A stretch of 64,000 nt of DNA, taken from assembly GCF_027925445.1 (NCBI RefSeq), contig NZ_AP027149.1, forward strand, positions 3,422,501-3,486,500. The letters are read 5' to 3'. The DNA is from Methylocystis bryophila. GTDB lineage: Bacteria > Pseudomonadota > Alphaproteobacteria > Rhizobiales > Beijerinckiaceae. The position numbers and the translations under genes are program-made. Position 1 is the stretch's first letter. Every line of letters begins with the position of its first letter. The notes beneath the pieces are model-generated. The model did no database searches, had not been told where the DNA came from, and saw only the letters and a program-made list of their open reading frames with translations. Of the stretch, positions 1-8,081 are shown piece after piece.

Positions 1-58
1 AGTTCTGCGAGACGTCGTCGATGACGAGGAGCGGCGGGTTGGAGCTTCTTGATTGCAT
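1..58 (-). CDS. ABC transporter ATP-binding protein, N-terminal fragment
   Basis: An ATG at 58-56 on the minus strand opens a frame that runs off the window edge. The 19 visible residues read MQSRSSNPPLLVIDDVSQN, and the 'LLVIDDVSQ' part is the usual first strand of an ABC ATPase domain. It lies 30 bases downstream of the double permease and in the same direction, so it is most likely the nucleotide-binding subunit of that importer. The Walker motifs are outside the window, so the assignment rests on position and this short match. Confidence 0.65.
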   Translation of the reverse strand, partial: MQSRSSNPPLLVIDDVSQN

Positions 59-88
59 GGAGGCGGCCTTTACGGGTAGCGGGATTCG

Positions 89-1828
89 TCACAGCAAACG
101 CAGCCGGCTTTCCGCAAAGACCGAGAGCCGGCGCCAGAACAGACGGTTGACCAGGATCACGACGATGCTCATCGCCGCCACGCCCAGCACGATCTTCGGA
201 TAGTCGCCGACCTCGGTCGCCTGAGCGATATAGGCGCCGACGCCCTCCGCGGAGACGCGATCGTTGCCCCATTTGACGTATTCGGCGACGATCGAGGCGT
301 TCCACGAGCCGCCCGAGGCCGTGATCGCGCCGGTCACATAATAGGGGAAGACGGCCGGCAGGATCACGCGCTTCCACCAGTCCCAGCCCCTGACGCGAAA
401 ATTCTGCGCCGCCTCGCGCAAATCATTAGGAAAGGCGCTCGCGCCGGCGATCACGTTGAAGGCGATATACCATTGCGTGCCGAAGACGATCAGCACGGAA
501 AGCCAGATGTTCGGGTTGAGGTGGAAGCGCAGTATGCCGATCACCGCCACCGGAAACAGAACATTCGCCGGAAAGGCGGCGAGAAATTGCGCGAGCGGCT
601 GCACTTTTTCGGCGACGCGGGGCCGCAGACCGATCCAGACGCCGATCGGGACCCAGATGAGCGTCGTCAGCGCGATCAGCGCCGAGACGCGCAGGAAAGT
701 GTAGAAGGTGAGCTGCGCCACGCGGAGGACTTCGGCGAAGTCGATGCTCGTGCGCAAGAACTCGATGATCAACGCCGCCGCAGCGCAAATCGCGGACCCG
801 AGAATAAGATACCAGGCGAAGTCGAGAGCCCGCTCCGCGTACGGGTTGTTCTCGCGCGCAACGCTTCTCGTCCCGGGAAGCCGCATCTGCAGAAGCGCGA
901 TGCGCGCCAGCAACCGCGCGAGCGGAGTGGTCGCGTTCCGCAGCCAGCGTGTGCGCAGAAAAAGATCGCGCACCCAGGATTCCGCCGGCGTCTGCGAGGC
1001 CGTCAGCTCGACTCGAAACTTGTCGGCGAAGGCGACGATGGGACGAAATAGCAGCTGATCATAGGCGAGAATGATCAACGCCACGGCGACGACCGCCGCG
1101 GCCACGCAATCGATTCGGCGCTCGTCGATCGCGAGCGCAAGATAGGACCCGATCCCCGGCAAACGGATATTCACGTCCCCGACCAAAATCGCCTCCGAGG
1201 CGACGACGAAAAACCAGCCGCCCGACATCGACATCATCATGTTCCAGATGAGGCCGGGCATGGCGAAGGGCGTCTCGAGCTGCCAGAATTTCTGCCAGGG
1301 CGTGAGGCCGAAATTCGCCGCGACCTCCTCGAGATCGCGCGGCACGCCACGCAACGACTGATAGAAGGAGAAGGCCATGTTCCAGGCTTGGCTCGTGAAG
1401 ATCACAAAAATCGCCGCGCATTCCGCGCCGAGCGTCGAGCCGGGAAAGAGCCTCAGAAAGAAGGTCACGGTGAAAGAGAGGAAACCCAATATCGGCACGG
1501 ATTGCAGGACGTCGAGAATGGGAATCAACGCCATCTCGGCCCGACGGCTCTTCGCGGCGAGCGTCGCATAGGTGAGAGTGAACACGAGCGAGACGCAGAT
1601 CGCCGCGAACATTCGCAACGTCGTGCGCAGCCCGTAATAGGGAAGATATTGATAATCGAGCGACACGCCGGTTGCCTCGGGCGCGCTCAAGGGAGTGGTC
1701 ATGCCGCGCGAGCCGTAGCTCATCAAGACGAAGACGCCGAGCACCAGCAGGAAAGCCGCGACGTCCCAGAAATTCGGCAGCCTCGCGACTTGTTCTCGGG
1801 AAAGCAGGGCGTAGCGGTCCATGGTCAT
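89..1828 (-). CDS. NitT/TauT-type ABC transporter permease, two fused permease domains
   Basis: This 579-residue inner-membrane protein contains two consecutive binding-protein-dependent permease domains, roughly residues 65-265 and 335-575. Each carries an EAA-type coupling loop: 'EEVAANFGLTPWQKFW' in the first half and 'REAAQNFRVRGWDWW' in the second. The normal arrangement in the nitrate/taurine/bicarbonate importer class is one such domain per chain forming a dimer, so this is a natural fusion acting as both halves of the channel. The ATPase gene follows after 30 bases. The substrate cannot be told from sequence because no periplasmic binding protein is in view. A second ATG two codons in (1822) is an equally good start, and neither has a strong ribosome binding site. 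Confidence 0.9.
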   Translation of the reverse strand: MTMDRYALLSREQVARLPNFWDVAAFLLVLGVFVLMSYGSRGMTTPLSAPEATGVSLDYQYLPYYGLRTTLRMFAAICVSLVFTLTYATLAAKSRRAEMALIPILDVLQSVPILGFLSFTVTFFLRLFPGSTLGAECAAIFVIFTSQAWNMAFSFYQSLRGVPRDLEEVAANFGLTPWQKFWQLETPFAMPGLIWNMMMSMSGGWFFVVASEAILVGDVNIRLPGIGSYLALAIDERRIDCVAAAVVAVALIILAYDQLLFRPIVAFADKFRVELTASQTPAESWVRDLFLRTRWLRNATTPLARLLARIALLQMRLPGTRSVARENNPYAERALDFAWYLILGSAICAAAALIIEFLRTSIDFAEVLRVAQLTFYTFLRVSALIALTTLIWVPIGVWIGLRPRVAEKVQPLAQFLAAFPANVLFPVAVIGILRFHLNPNIWLSVLIVFGTQWYIAFNVIAGASAFPNDLREAAQNFRVRGWDWWKRVILPAVFPYYVTGAITASGGSWNASIVAEYVKWGNDRVSAEGVGAYIAQATEVGDYPKIVLGVAAMSIVVILVNRLFWRRLSVFAESRLRLL

Positions 1829-1981
1829 AAAGGGCCTGTGCGGTTCAAGACGATGGGCCGGGCGTCGCCAATGCGACGGCCGAGATAGCCAGGAGGGAGA
1901 CGTCGCTCATAGGCTTGACGGCGAACGAGAAACGACGCGCGAGGCTTTACCACCTCAGCGGCTGACGTCCAACGCGATCGC

Positions 1982-2560
1982 TCAATCTGGCGCGCCGCCC
2001 CCAGCGGCTCGGCGATCCTTGCCCGATAGTCTTGAACCGGGGCGCCCGATCACGGAGGTTGACGTCGGATCCGCGCCCGCGCGCTCGAGCCGTTCGAGAC
2101 GGGCCTCGAGGGCGCCGAGCTTCGTTGCTGTCGCGCTCGCAAGCTGCGCCTGCGCGAGGCTCGCCTCGTGCGCCGCCTCGAGCGCCTTGATGCGCTCGCC
2201 GGCTCTTGAGGTTTCGGCCGTGTGACGAAGCTGCTCGATCTGCGCGCGCAGGCTCCGCACGTCATCGCGAAGGTGGGCGAGCTCGACGAGGGCGACCCGG
2301 TCGAGCGACGCGGGTTCAGCGATTCGCCCACTCGTCGGCGGCGCAAGCCCGCCGGCCCGCAGCCCGAATTCCAGACCCAGGGCGGCGCCCATGAGAATCG
2401 CCAGAGCCAGCGCGCTCCAGAAGGATGCGGGCGAGCGCCAACCTGCGACAGAATAGCGCAGGCGCCGAAGCGCGCCGCTCTTGTCTGCAGCTTTCCTAGA
2501 GGCGAGCGGCGCTTCTTCAGCGCCAACCAACGACGGAAGCAGGGAAGAGTTTTCTTGCAT
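1982..2560 (-). CDS. Membrane-anchored coiled-coil protein, unknown function
   Basis: This 192-residue protein was not recognised as a named family. A charged N-terminal tail of about 45 residues precedes one transmembrane segment (around residues 47-70, 'FWSALALAILMGAALGLEFG'). A heptad-like helical region follows (about 90-165), rich in Leu, Ala, Arg and Glu ('LAHLRDDVRSLRAQIEQLRH'), typical of a coiled coil, and the tail is Gly/Pro-rich. It stops 153 bases before the double permease in the same direction and may share its transcript. A scaffold or membrane-tethered dimer is the only role the layout suggests. Confidence 0.6.
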   Translation of the reverse strand: MQENSSLLPSLVGAEEAPLASRKAADKSGALRRLRYSVAGWRSPASFWSALALAILMGAALGLEFGLRAGGLAPPTSGRIAEPASLDRVALVELAHLRDDVRSLRAQIEQLRHTAETSRAGERIKALEAAHEASLAQAQLASATATKLGALEARLERLERAGADPTSTSVIGRPGSRLSGKDRRAAGGGAPD

Positions 2561-2754
2561 GCCCGGCCGAGCTCTATTAGCGCCGCATGGGAATTCGAGG
2601 CCGACAGGGCCTGAGGGAAGGCTTCATTAATCATGGCCTCGCCGCGTTAAATCCGCGTAAAATCGATCCTGCCCGGCGCGCGGCGTTCGCGCTTTGACGC
2701 CGACTGATAATCGTGTATCCGGGACGGATAACTTGGAAGGAAACGGACTGGAGC

Positions 2755-3555
2755 ATGTGCTGGAGTGGTGAGGCGTCGGCAGTATTGGCGACGGTGGGCA
2801 TCGGCGGAGCGGCTTATTCGGCGTTGAAGCGTAATCCGGAACCGATGGCGTTGTGGGTGTGTCTCCTCTATTTCGCCAGCATGGAGTCTCTGCAGGCCGT
2901 CAGCTATTCCGTGCTCGGCCAATGTGAGTCGCCGCTCAACCAGTTGATGACGCTCTTCGGCTACCTGCACATCGCCTTCCAGCCATTTTTCATCAATGCG
3001 GTCGCCCTCTACTTCATGCCGAAGGACGCGGCGCGCAAGGTCGCGCCTTGGGTCTTCGCGGCGTGCTTCGCGAGCGCAATCTTCATGATCGTGCAGCTCT
3101 ACCCATTCGCCTGGGCCGGGCACTGCCAGATCGGCCGCCCCTTGTGCGGCGATGTGCTTTGCACGGTGCGCGGCGAATGGCACATCGCCTGGCATCTGCC
3201 AGTCAATGGCATCCTCAACAGCATGACCGACAACGCCTACCTCGGTCGCGGCTTCATTTCCTATCCGTTGACGGCCTTCTTCATGCCGGCCTTGATCGGC
3301 AGCTGGCGTTTCACGCTTTTTTCCTGGGTCGCCGGCCCCTGGCTCGCCTCTCAGACGACGAACGACATCACGGAATGGCCGGCCGTCTGGTGCCTCTTCA
3401 GCATCGGCCTCGTGCTCGCGATCATCAAGACGCCCTTGCGCGCGCATCTGCATGTCGGCGAGCCTTGGTGGCGAAGGCTCGCCAATTGGTGGGAGGCGCG
3501 ACGCGCCGAGCCGGCGCTGCCCCAGGGCGCGCGCGAGGCGCCGCCCGCGGAGTGA
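2755..3555 (+). CDS. Multi-pass inner-membrane protein, DUF5765-like
   Basis: This protein of 266 residues has about seven hydrophobic segments. It begins 'MCWSGEASAVLATVGIGG', which I recall as the characteristic opening of the DUF5765 family of unknown function. The open frame extends 14 codons further upstream (to 2713), but the ATG at 2755 fits that opening and was chosen. Conserved-looking features include several cysteines in the loop 'HCQIGRPLCGDVLC', a 'GEWHIAWHLP' stretch and a short cytoplasmic basic tail. It is transcribed away from the preceding minus-strand gene. No reaction or partner can be assigned. Confidence 0.75.
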   Translation: MCWSGEASAVLATVGIGGAAYSALKRNPEPMALWVCLLYFASMESLQAVSYSVLGQCESPLNQLMTLFGYLHIAFQPFFINAVALYFMPKDAARKVAPWVFAACFASAIFMIVQLYPFAWAGHCQIGRPLCGDVLCTVRGEWHIAWHLPVNGILNSMTDNAYLGRGFISYPLTAFFMPALIGSWRFTLFSWVAGPWLASQTTNDITEWPAVWCLFSIGLVLAIIKTPLRAHLHVGEPWWRRLANWWEARRAEPALPQGAREAPPAE

Positions 3556-4227
3556 GAGCCGGAAGTTCTCGGACTTTGCCACGGCAAGAGGTTTCGCGGG
3601 CGTCGAAGTGCTCGCCCAGTTGCTGCACGGACGCGGAAGTCGGCCGTCGCTGAGCCGAATTCCGCGTCTTTGTGGGACGGACCGGCCTTATCGTAAATGA
3701 TTTGTAAACGGACTCGAACGTATAAACTGTTGCGATAAGGCACGGCGAAGGGGTTCCTCCCGTTCCCCTCGCTTACAGCACGTTCACCCTCCACAGATTG
3801 TTCTTAGCCGTGGCATTTTTGTCACAGCCCGGGACTTTTTGATTCCAGTTCCGACTATCAACTTGCTTTGACCGTATTCAATGGTAGCTTCGAGACCGGT
3901 AAGCACTTGGGTCAAGATTCTCACAACCATCTCCTGAAGAGTAATCTGCGTTGAAGGCGTTCATTGACTAGCATCACGGGGACTTCTTTCTTTGTGGGCG
4001 ATTCTTGTCTTCAAGCTGGCCCATTGACGGCGGCGGGAAGCCTGAGGCGTCCAAAAATGCAGGCGGGCCATCTCGAAAGCCCGAGGCGAACCGCGAGTCT
4101 TCACCGGCCTCGCGAGGCGCTCCGCGGGCTTCATCGAGCAGAGAGAGAGCATTCAACGATGAAGACGATCCGTTACCTTTTCGCGGCCTTGCAGGCGCGG
4201 CCATGTCGAAACGACGCGGCAAACGTC
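3556..4227. other. Intergenic region, no recognised gene
   Basis: About 670 bases lie between the membrane protein and the first beta-barrel gene. Both strands hold only short frames with no family resemblance. If the barrel gene starts at the upstream ATG 4159 this region is shorter. The stretch 3700-3960 is noticeably AT-richer than the coding DNA and is where the barrel promoter would be expected, but no convincing -35/-10 pair stood out. Confidence 0.5.
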
Positions 4228-5124
4228 ATGAGAAAGCTCGCCCTCGCTGCAAGCCTAGCGCTGGGACTCGTCGGCGGATCGGCGTTCGCGGCCGGTGTTC
4301 CCAGTCTCAACGCGCCGATCATCGTGCCGCCGCCAGTGTTTAGTTGGACCGGCCTCTATGGCGGCGTCAACATCGGCTATGGCTTCGGCAATAACAATCA
4401 GGATCCGGGGGGGTTGGTCTACGAACGGTTCCTTTGCTGCATCGTGCCGGGCTCAGCCTGGTCGATTCCCGATGACCCCCGCGGCGTGCTCGGCGGAGGA
4501 CAGGCCGGCTACAATCACCAGTTCAATCCTTGGCTCGTCGTCGGCATCGAGGCAGACACGCAGGCGACCGACGTGCATAGCCAGGGAAACGGGATTAACG
4601 GAGCGCCCGGAGTGGGCGCGATCGGGACCGGCCCGCATTTCGCCTTCGCCAGTCAAAATAAGAGCGTCGATTGGTTCGGCACGGTGCGCGGACGCATCGG
4701 CGTGACGATCCCCAACTTGCCCAATCTGCTGCTTTACGGCACCGGCGGGCTTGCTTATGGCGGCGTGGTCCAAAGCGTAAATGTCTCGGACTTTTTCCCC
4801 GAGCTCCCCGGCGTTATCGTGGGCGCCGGCACGAACTACGACAAGACGAAAGTCGGCTGGACGGCCGGCGGGGGCGTCGAGTGGTTCCCGGCCCCTGCGC
4901 ACTCGCTGTTCCACGCCTTTTCGATCAAGCTCGAATATCTCTACACCGATCTTGGCCCAACGACCCTCTATGGAACGTCGATCCTCGTCCTCACTTCCCC
5001 TCCCGGACCGGGACCGACCTTTTTCTATTCCCAAACCTCCCCGACGCGCTGGCATACGGTCCGCATGGGGGTGAACTGGCACTTCAATCCCTTCGCACCC
5101 GATCCCGTGATCGCGAAATATTAA
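4228..5124 (+). CDS. Outer-membrane beta-barrel (small porin-like) protein
   Basis: This protein of 298 residues has a clear Sec signal peptide ('MRKLALAASLALGLVGGSAF', cleaved after AFA). It belongs to the OMP beta-barrel/LomR-like family seen twice more nearby. Family marks are the proline linker 'PPPVFSWTGLYGGVNIGYGF', 'WLVVGIEADTQ', 'GTVRGRIGV', 'LLLYGTGGLAYGG', 'KVGWTAGGGVEWF', 'LEYLYTDLG' and the C-terminal 'VRMGVNWHF', ending 'PVIAKY'. An in-frame ATG at 4159 would add 23 residues and has an AG-rich leader like that of the 6972 gene. The signal peptide argues for 4228. The native cargo or structural role is unknown. Confidence 0.85.
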   Translation: MRKLALAASLALGLVGGSAFAAGVPSLNAPIIVPPPVFSWTGLYGGVNIGYGFGNNNQDPGGLVYERFLCCIVPGSAWSIPDDPRGVLGGGQAGYNHQFNPWLVVGIEADTQATDVHSQGNGINGAPGVGAIGTGPHFAFASQNKSVDWFGTVRGRIGVTIPNLPNLLLYGTGGLAYGGVVQSVNVSDFFPELPGVIVGAGTNYDKTKVGWTAGGGVEWFPAPAHSLFHAFSIKLEYLYTDLGPTTLYGTSILVLTSPPGPGPTFFYSQTSPTRWHTVRMGVNWHFNPFAPDPVIAKY

Positions 5125-5181
5125 TCGGCTTTGGCCTGGGCCCCAGCAGCCCTCCAGGCAAAATCCCCAAAAAAGAGACGA

Positions 5182-5219
5182 GTTGGAGCGAATTCCGCAA
5201 ATCCGGAATTCGCTCCAAC
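5182..5219. repeat. 16-bp perfect inverted repeat, possible terminator and part of mosaic element
   Basis: Arms at 5182-5197 and 5204-5219 are perfect complements (gttggagcgaattccg) around a 6-base loop. The hairpin sits just past the barrel gene and just before the convergent Hint gene, so it could end transcription in either direction, although there is no T-run. It abuts a RIME-like half element at 5221-5277, and a related palindrome occurs at about 57371-57419. Confidence 0.8.
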
Positions 5220-5220
5220 C

Positions 5221-5277
5221 TTTGATTTGGCGCGTTCCTTATCGCTCAAACGATTCGGTTCGAGCAGGAAACGCGCT
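5221..5277 (-). repeat. RIME-like intergenic repeat, half copy
   Basis: Read on the minus strand this matches the first half of the element at 48612. It shares 'agcgcgtttcc', a palindrome built on 'gctcgaac' and 'gtttgagc', then 'gataaggaa' and 'gcgccaaatcaaa'. The second hairpin of the full element is replaced by the palindrome at 5182-5219. The Hint gene's stop codon lies at the element's edge. Confidence 0.75.
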
Positions 5278-6067
5278 AGGCCAAGGTCAGGGCGCGCTCT
5301 TCCAGCCGGTCGCGAACGACGTCGAATGTCGATCGGCGATCGACCCAGGGCGACGCGGCGCTGCGGAGGCGCGACGAAACCTTATCGCGGCGTCGATAGT
5401 GTTGGAAGACCGGCGCGCAAAGGACTCCGTCGGCCTTCGGCTCGCCGTATTTCCGATAGTAATCGGCGAAATTGGCCGCCTTCTCACCGACGTTCAGGAG
5501 CGATTCGCAAGCCAGGTCCTCGGCGTAAACGACATCATGGCATTCGAGCTTGATATGGAAATACTCAAGCTCATCCCATTGTTCCGCAGCATCGACAACA
5601 ATCGTCGTTCCATTGACCAGACTGCCCGCCCCGATCAGCACGCCGTCGACGTACAAGCAATGCTCCTGGGTCAGATAGAGATCCCGGCTGGGAACATTGG
5701 GCGCTATCGCGGAGCGCGCGACACGAACCGGACGAACATCCTCTTGCCAGGGCTTTGTCGCGTCGCTCTTCCTGTAGCGATAATGGCCGACCCATTGGAC
5801 GGCGCGGGCTCCGCCAAAATGGGTCGGAAGCATGTCTCCTGCCGCAATATCCTCGACATTGCGCTCCCCCTCCAGCGTGCGAATCTTCGTTCCTCGCAGA
5901 AAGCAGTTGCAGCCGAAAGCTTGGCCGAACGTCATCGCAGAGGCGCTCTTGCTCGTCAAAGAGCCTGCAGCGATGACGCCGATCGCCAGCAGATTTCTTG
6001 TCACAAATCTGCGCCGAGCGTCTGATATTTCCCCAGCGTCCGGGGTTATTCGATTTTCAGTCGCCAT
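5276..6067 (-). CDS. Hint-domain (Hint_2) protein with Tat signal
   Basis: This protein of 263 residues starts at ATG 6067, preceded by GGAGG at a good distance; the frame upstream of that has no ribosome site. The N-terminus contains 'ARRRFVTRNLLAIG', a close match to the twin-arginine export motif, followed by a hydrophobic stretch and 'SASA'. Next comes a Hedgehog/intein (Hint_2) domain: 'GCNCFLRGTKIRTLEGE', 'VEDIAAGDML', 'RDLYLTQEHCLYVDGVLI', 'GSLVNGTTI' and 'YFHIKLECHDVVYAEDL'. Hint domains cut themselves at the N-terminal Cys, here within 'CNCF', and the LECHDV block supplies a conserved His/Asp. The usual large adhesin or enzyme partner is absent, so it is a free-standing exported Hint protein. 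Its substrate is unknown. Confidence 0.8.
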   Translation of the reverse strand: MATENRITPDAGEISDARRRFVTRNLLAIGVIAAGSLTSKSASAMTFGQAFGCNCFLRGTKIRTLEGERNVEDIAAGDMLPTHFGGARAVQWVGHYRYRKSDATKPWQEDVRPVRVARSAIAPNVPSRDLYLTQEHCLYVDGVLIGAGSLVNGTTIVVDAAEQWDELEYFHIKLECHDVVYAEDLACESLLNVGEKAANFADYYRKYGEPKADGVLCAPVFQHYRRRDKVSSRLRSAASPWVDRRSTFDVVRDRLEERALTLA

Positions 6068-6971
6068 AAAGGTCCGCCTCCATCTATTCGCGTATTCGCG
6101 CTGTGGCGCGCCAAAACGTGAGATCCACGCCAAGCTGACGCGCGACAGGCCGCAGCAGAGGTTCCGAGCATTTGCGGGACCAAAAGCAAATCAGATAAAA
6201 AAACAGTCATTTATGGCCTCGCCAGGGCGCTTCGATATCCAGCGTTCCCAGATTGCAAATGAAATTGCGCCGCAAGAAGAGAGTCGGACGGTCTCCGTCT
6301 CTTGGCGTTTACATTGCGAGGACGCCGTTGACGCGAATGAGCGAGGCCGCGCGCCGTCCTGCGCGCCCGGCTTCCTCGAGCCGAGGTGAAGATCGGCGCT
6401 CTCGCACGCCCTCCTTCGCGGAACATGTCGCGAATGTGGACGAACGATTGACCGGCTCTCGCCGCCCCGGCGCGGCCAAATTCTGATCGGCTGGAAGAGC
6501 CCGATCACCAGAAGGCCCGGCCCCCTTTCCTTAATGACTTATTGCAGCTCGAAACATCGACCGGCGGGCGGCAAAACTGTTGCTCCCCTGCAAAACTGTT
6601 GCTCCCCTGCAACACTCCTCGAAAAAACGACACTTTATCGCCAGAAACAACGCCTCTTGCCTTGCAGACTCAGGCTCGGCGCCTTCTAATTTCACCAGCT
6701 TCAAGGGCTGGGCGCCTCAGGGCGTCCGCGCGCACCGCCTTCGCAAGAGGCGAGGCGCGTGGCTCCTGAGAGCGCATACACCGCGTTAAGGAGAATTTGC
6801 CTCCTTGCGCGGCATTATTGGCCGGAGGCTCGCGACTCCCCTTCGGGGGTGGAAGCGAGAGGCGCCCGCAGGAGCAGGCGGGTTTCTCGAGGCCCATGAA
6901 GGACGCGGTTCTTCCGTGTCCTGAACGGGTCGAGTCTCGGTCTTCAAGAGAGCAGAGAAAGAGCACAGAGC
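6068..6971. other. Long intergenic region upstream of tandem porins
   Basis: About 900 bases lie between the Hint gene and the second barrel gene with no frame that resembles a protein. It holds a 19-bp tandem direct repeat (6571-6608) and a small GC hairpin near 6836-6850. An AG-rich leader lies immediately before the ATG at 6972. The promoter for the barrel gene should be here, but I could not place it. Confidence 0.5.
6571..6608. repeat. 19-bp direct repeat, two units
   Basis: The unit gcaaaactgttgctcccct occurs twice head-to-tail (6571-6589 and 6590-6608), followed by a degenerate 'gcaacactcc'. Related 'ctgttgca' motifs also occur twice upstream of the next barrel gene (7900-7940), which hints at a shared operator. 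No known regulator site was recognised. Confidence 0.7.
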
Positions 6972-7829
6972 ATGAAAAAGATCCTCCTTTCCGCGACCGC
7001 GCTCAGCTTCGCGCTGACCGCGTCCGCCTTCGCGGCGGACCTTCCGAGCCGCAAGGCTCCCCCGGTCTACGTGCCGCCGCCGCCCATGCTGACCTGGAAC
7101 GGCTTCTACGCCGGTCTGAACATCGGCGGCGGCTGGAACGCCAACAACCCGCGCAACGAAGGCTCGGCCTATTGGGATCCGAAATACCCCTTCGGCGGCT
7201 TGGGCGTCCTGCCGAACGCAGCCACCTCCTCGAACCTGTTCTTCCTGCCTAACGGCAATCAGACGGGCAATGCGGGCGGCGTCATCGGTGGCCTGCAGGT
7301 CGGCTATAACTTCCAGTTCAACCCGTCGATCGTGGTCGGCGTCGAGACCGACTTCCAGGGCTCGAGCCTCGGCGGCAATGGCCCGGGTAACTACTCGATC
7401 TACCCGTCGCCTTTCGTCAACCCCACCAGCGGCGCGCTCAACGACGTTCTGGTTCCGGTCGCGGCGATCAACGGCGGCCGCCTCGGCCTCGACTACATCG
7501 GCACGGTGCGCGGCCGCGCCGGCTGGCTGTTCACGCCCACTCTGCTCGTCTATGGCACGGCGGGCTTCGCTTATGGCGGCGTGAGCGCCTGGGGCCAGAG
7601 CAACATCCGCACCGGCTGGACCGCCGGCGGCGGCCTCGAGTGGATGTTCGCCCCCAACTGGTCGGCCAAGGTCGAGTACCTCTATGCCGACCTCAGCAGC
7701 GGCGGACAGACTGGCGGCTTCGGCTGGAACTGGGGCTATCACTTCCATCCGCAGGTCAACATCGTCCGCGCCGGTGTGAACTATCACTTCAACTGGGCGG
7801 CCCCCGCTCCGGTTCTCGCCAAATACTGA
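6972..7829 (+). CDS. Outer-membrane beta-barrel protein (tandem copy 1)
   Basis: This protein of 285 residues has a Sec signal peptide 'MKKILLSATALSFALTASAF' ending AFA. A proline-rich linker ('PPVYVPPPPMLTWNGFYAGL') and the small barrel follow: 'VGYNFQFNPSIVVGVETDF', 'GTVRGRAGWLF', 'LLVYGTAGFAYGG', 'RTGWTAGGGLEWMF', 'KVEYLYADLSSGGQTGG' and a terminal 'GVNYHFNWAAPAPVLAKY'. Glycine and asparagine richness is typical of abundant alphaproteobacterial barrels. The next gene is a close paralogue, and both end in nearly identical sequence and terminator. The leader 'gagaaagagcacagagc' supplies a weak purine-rich ribosome site. It is likely a high-level structural or diffusion protein of the outer membrane. 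Confidence 0.9.
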   Translation: MKKILLSATALSFALTASAFAADLPSRKAPPVYVPPPPMLTWNGFYAGLNIGGGWNANNPRNEGSAYWDPKYPFGGLGVLPNAATSSNLFFLPNGNQTGNAGGVIGGLQVGYNFQFNPSIVVGVETDFQGSSLGGNGPGNYSIYPSPFVNPTSGALNDVLVPVAAINGGRLGLDYIGTVRGRAGWLFTPTLLVYGTAGFAYGGVSAWGQSNIRTGWTAGGGLEWMFAPNWSAKVEYLYADLSSGGQTGGFGWNWGYHFHPQVNIVRAGVNYHFNWAAPAPVLAKY

Positions 7830-7852
7830 GCGGCTTCAACAGCCTCAAAGCA

Positions 7853-7880
7853 GAAAGCCCGGCCTCGCGCCGGGCTTTTT
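7853..7880 (+). terminator. Rho-independent terminator of first tandem barrel gene
   Basis: The stem aaagcccggc / gccgggcttt surrounds a short loop 'ctcgc' and is followed by five T. It lies 24 bases after the stop at 7829. The same hairpin recurs after the paralogue at 8943-8969. Confidence 0.92.
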
Positions 7881-8081
7881 GCTTGCAGCAAGCACTCGCC
7901 CTGTTGCACGAAGAACACAGTGCTGTTGCAGAAATGGCACACCTGCCAGGAAAATAGACGACGCGGCGTTTTGTGTGTTGAAGTCAAGCGCAATTGCTGT
8001 GCATCTTCTTATCGAAAGTCGTCGAAGAATCCACCTCCAAGACGTCCTCGCTTTACCGCCTATTCCACGAAGGAGGCGAAT

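Noticed and set aside
6191..6508. 105-codon minus-strand frame in the barrel intergenic region
   Set aside because: No family resemblance, no ribosome site, Arg/Ser-rich; treated as non-coding.
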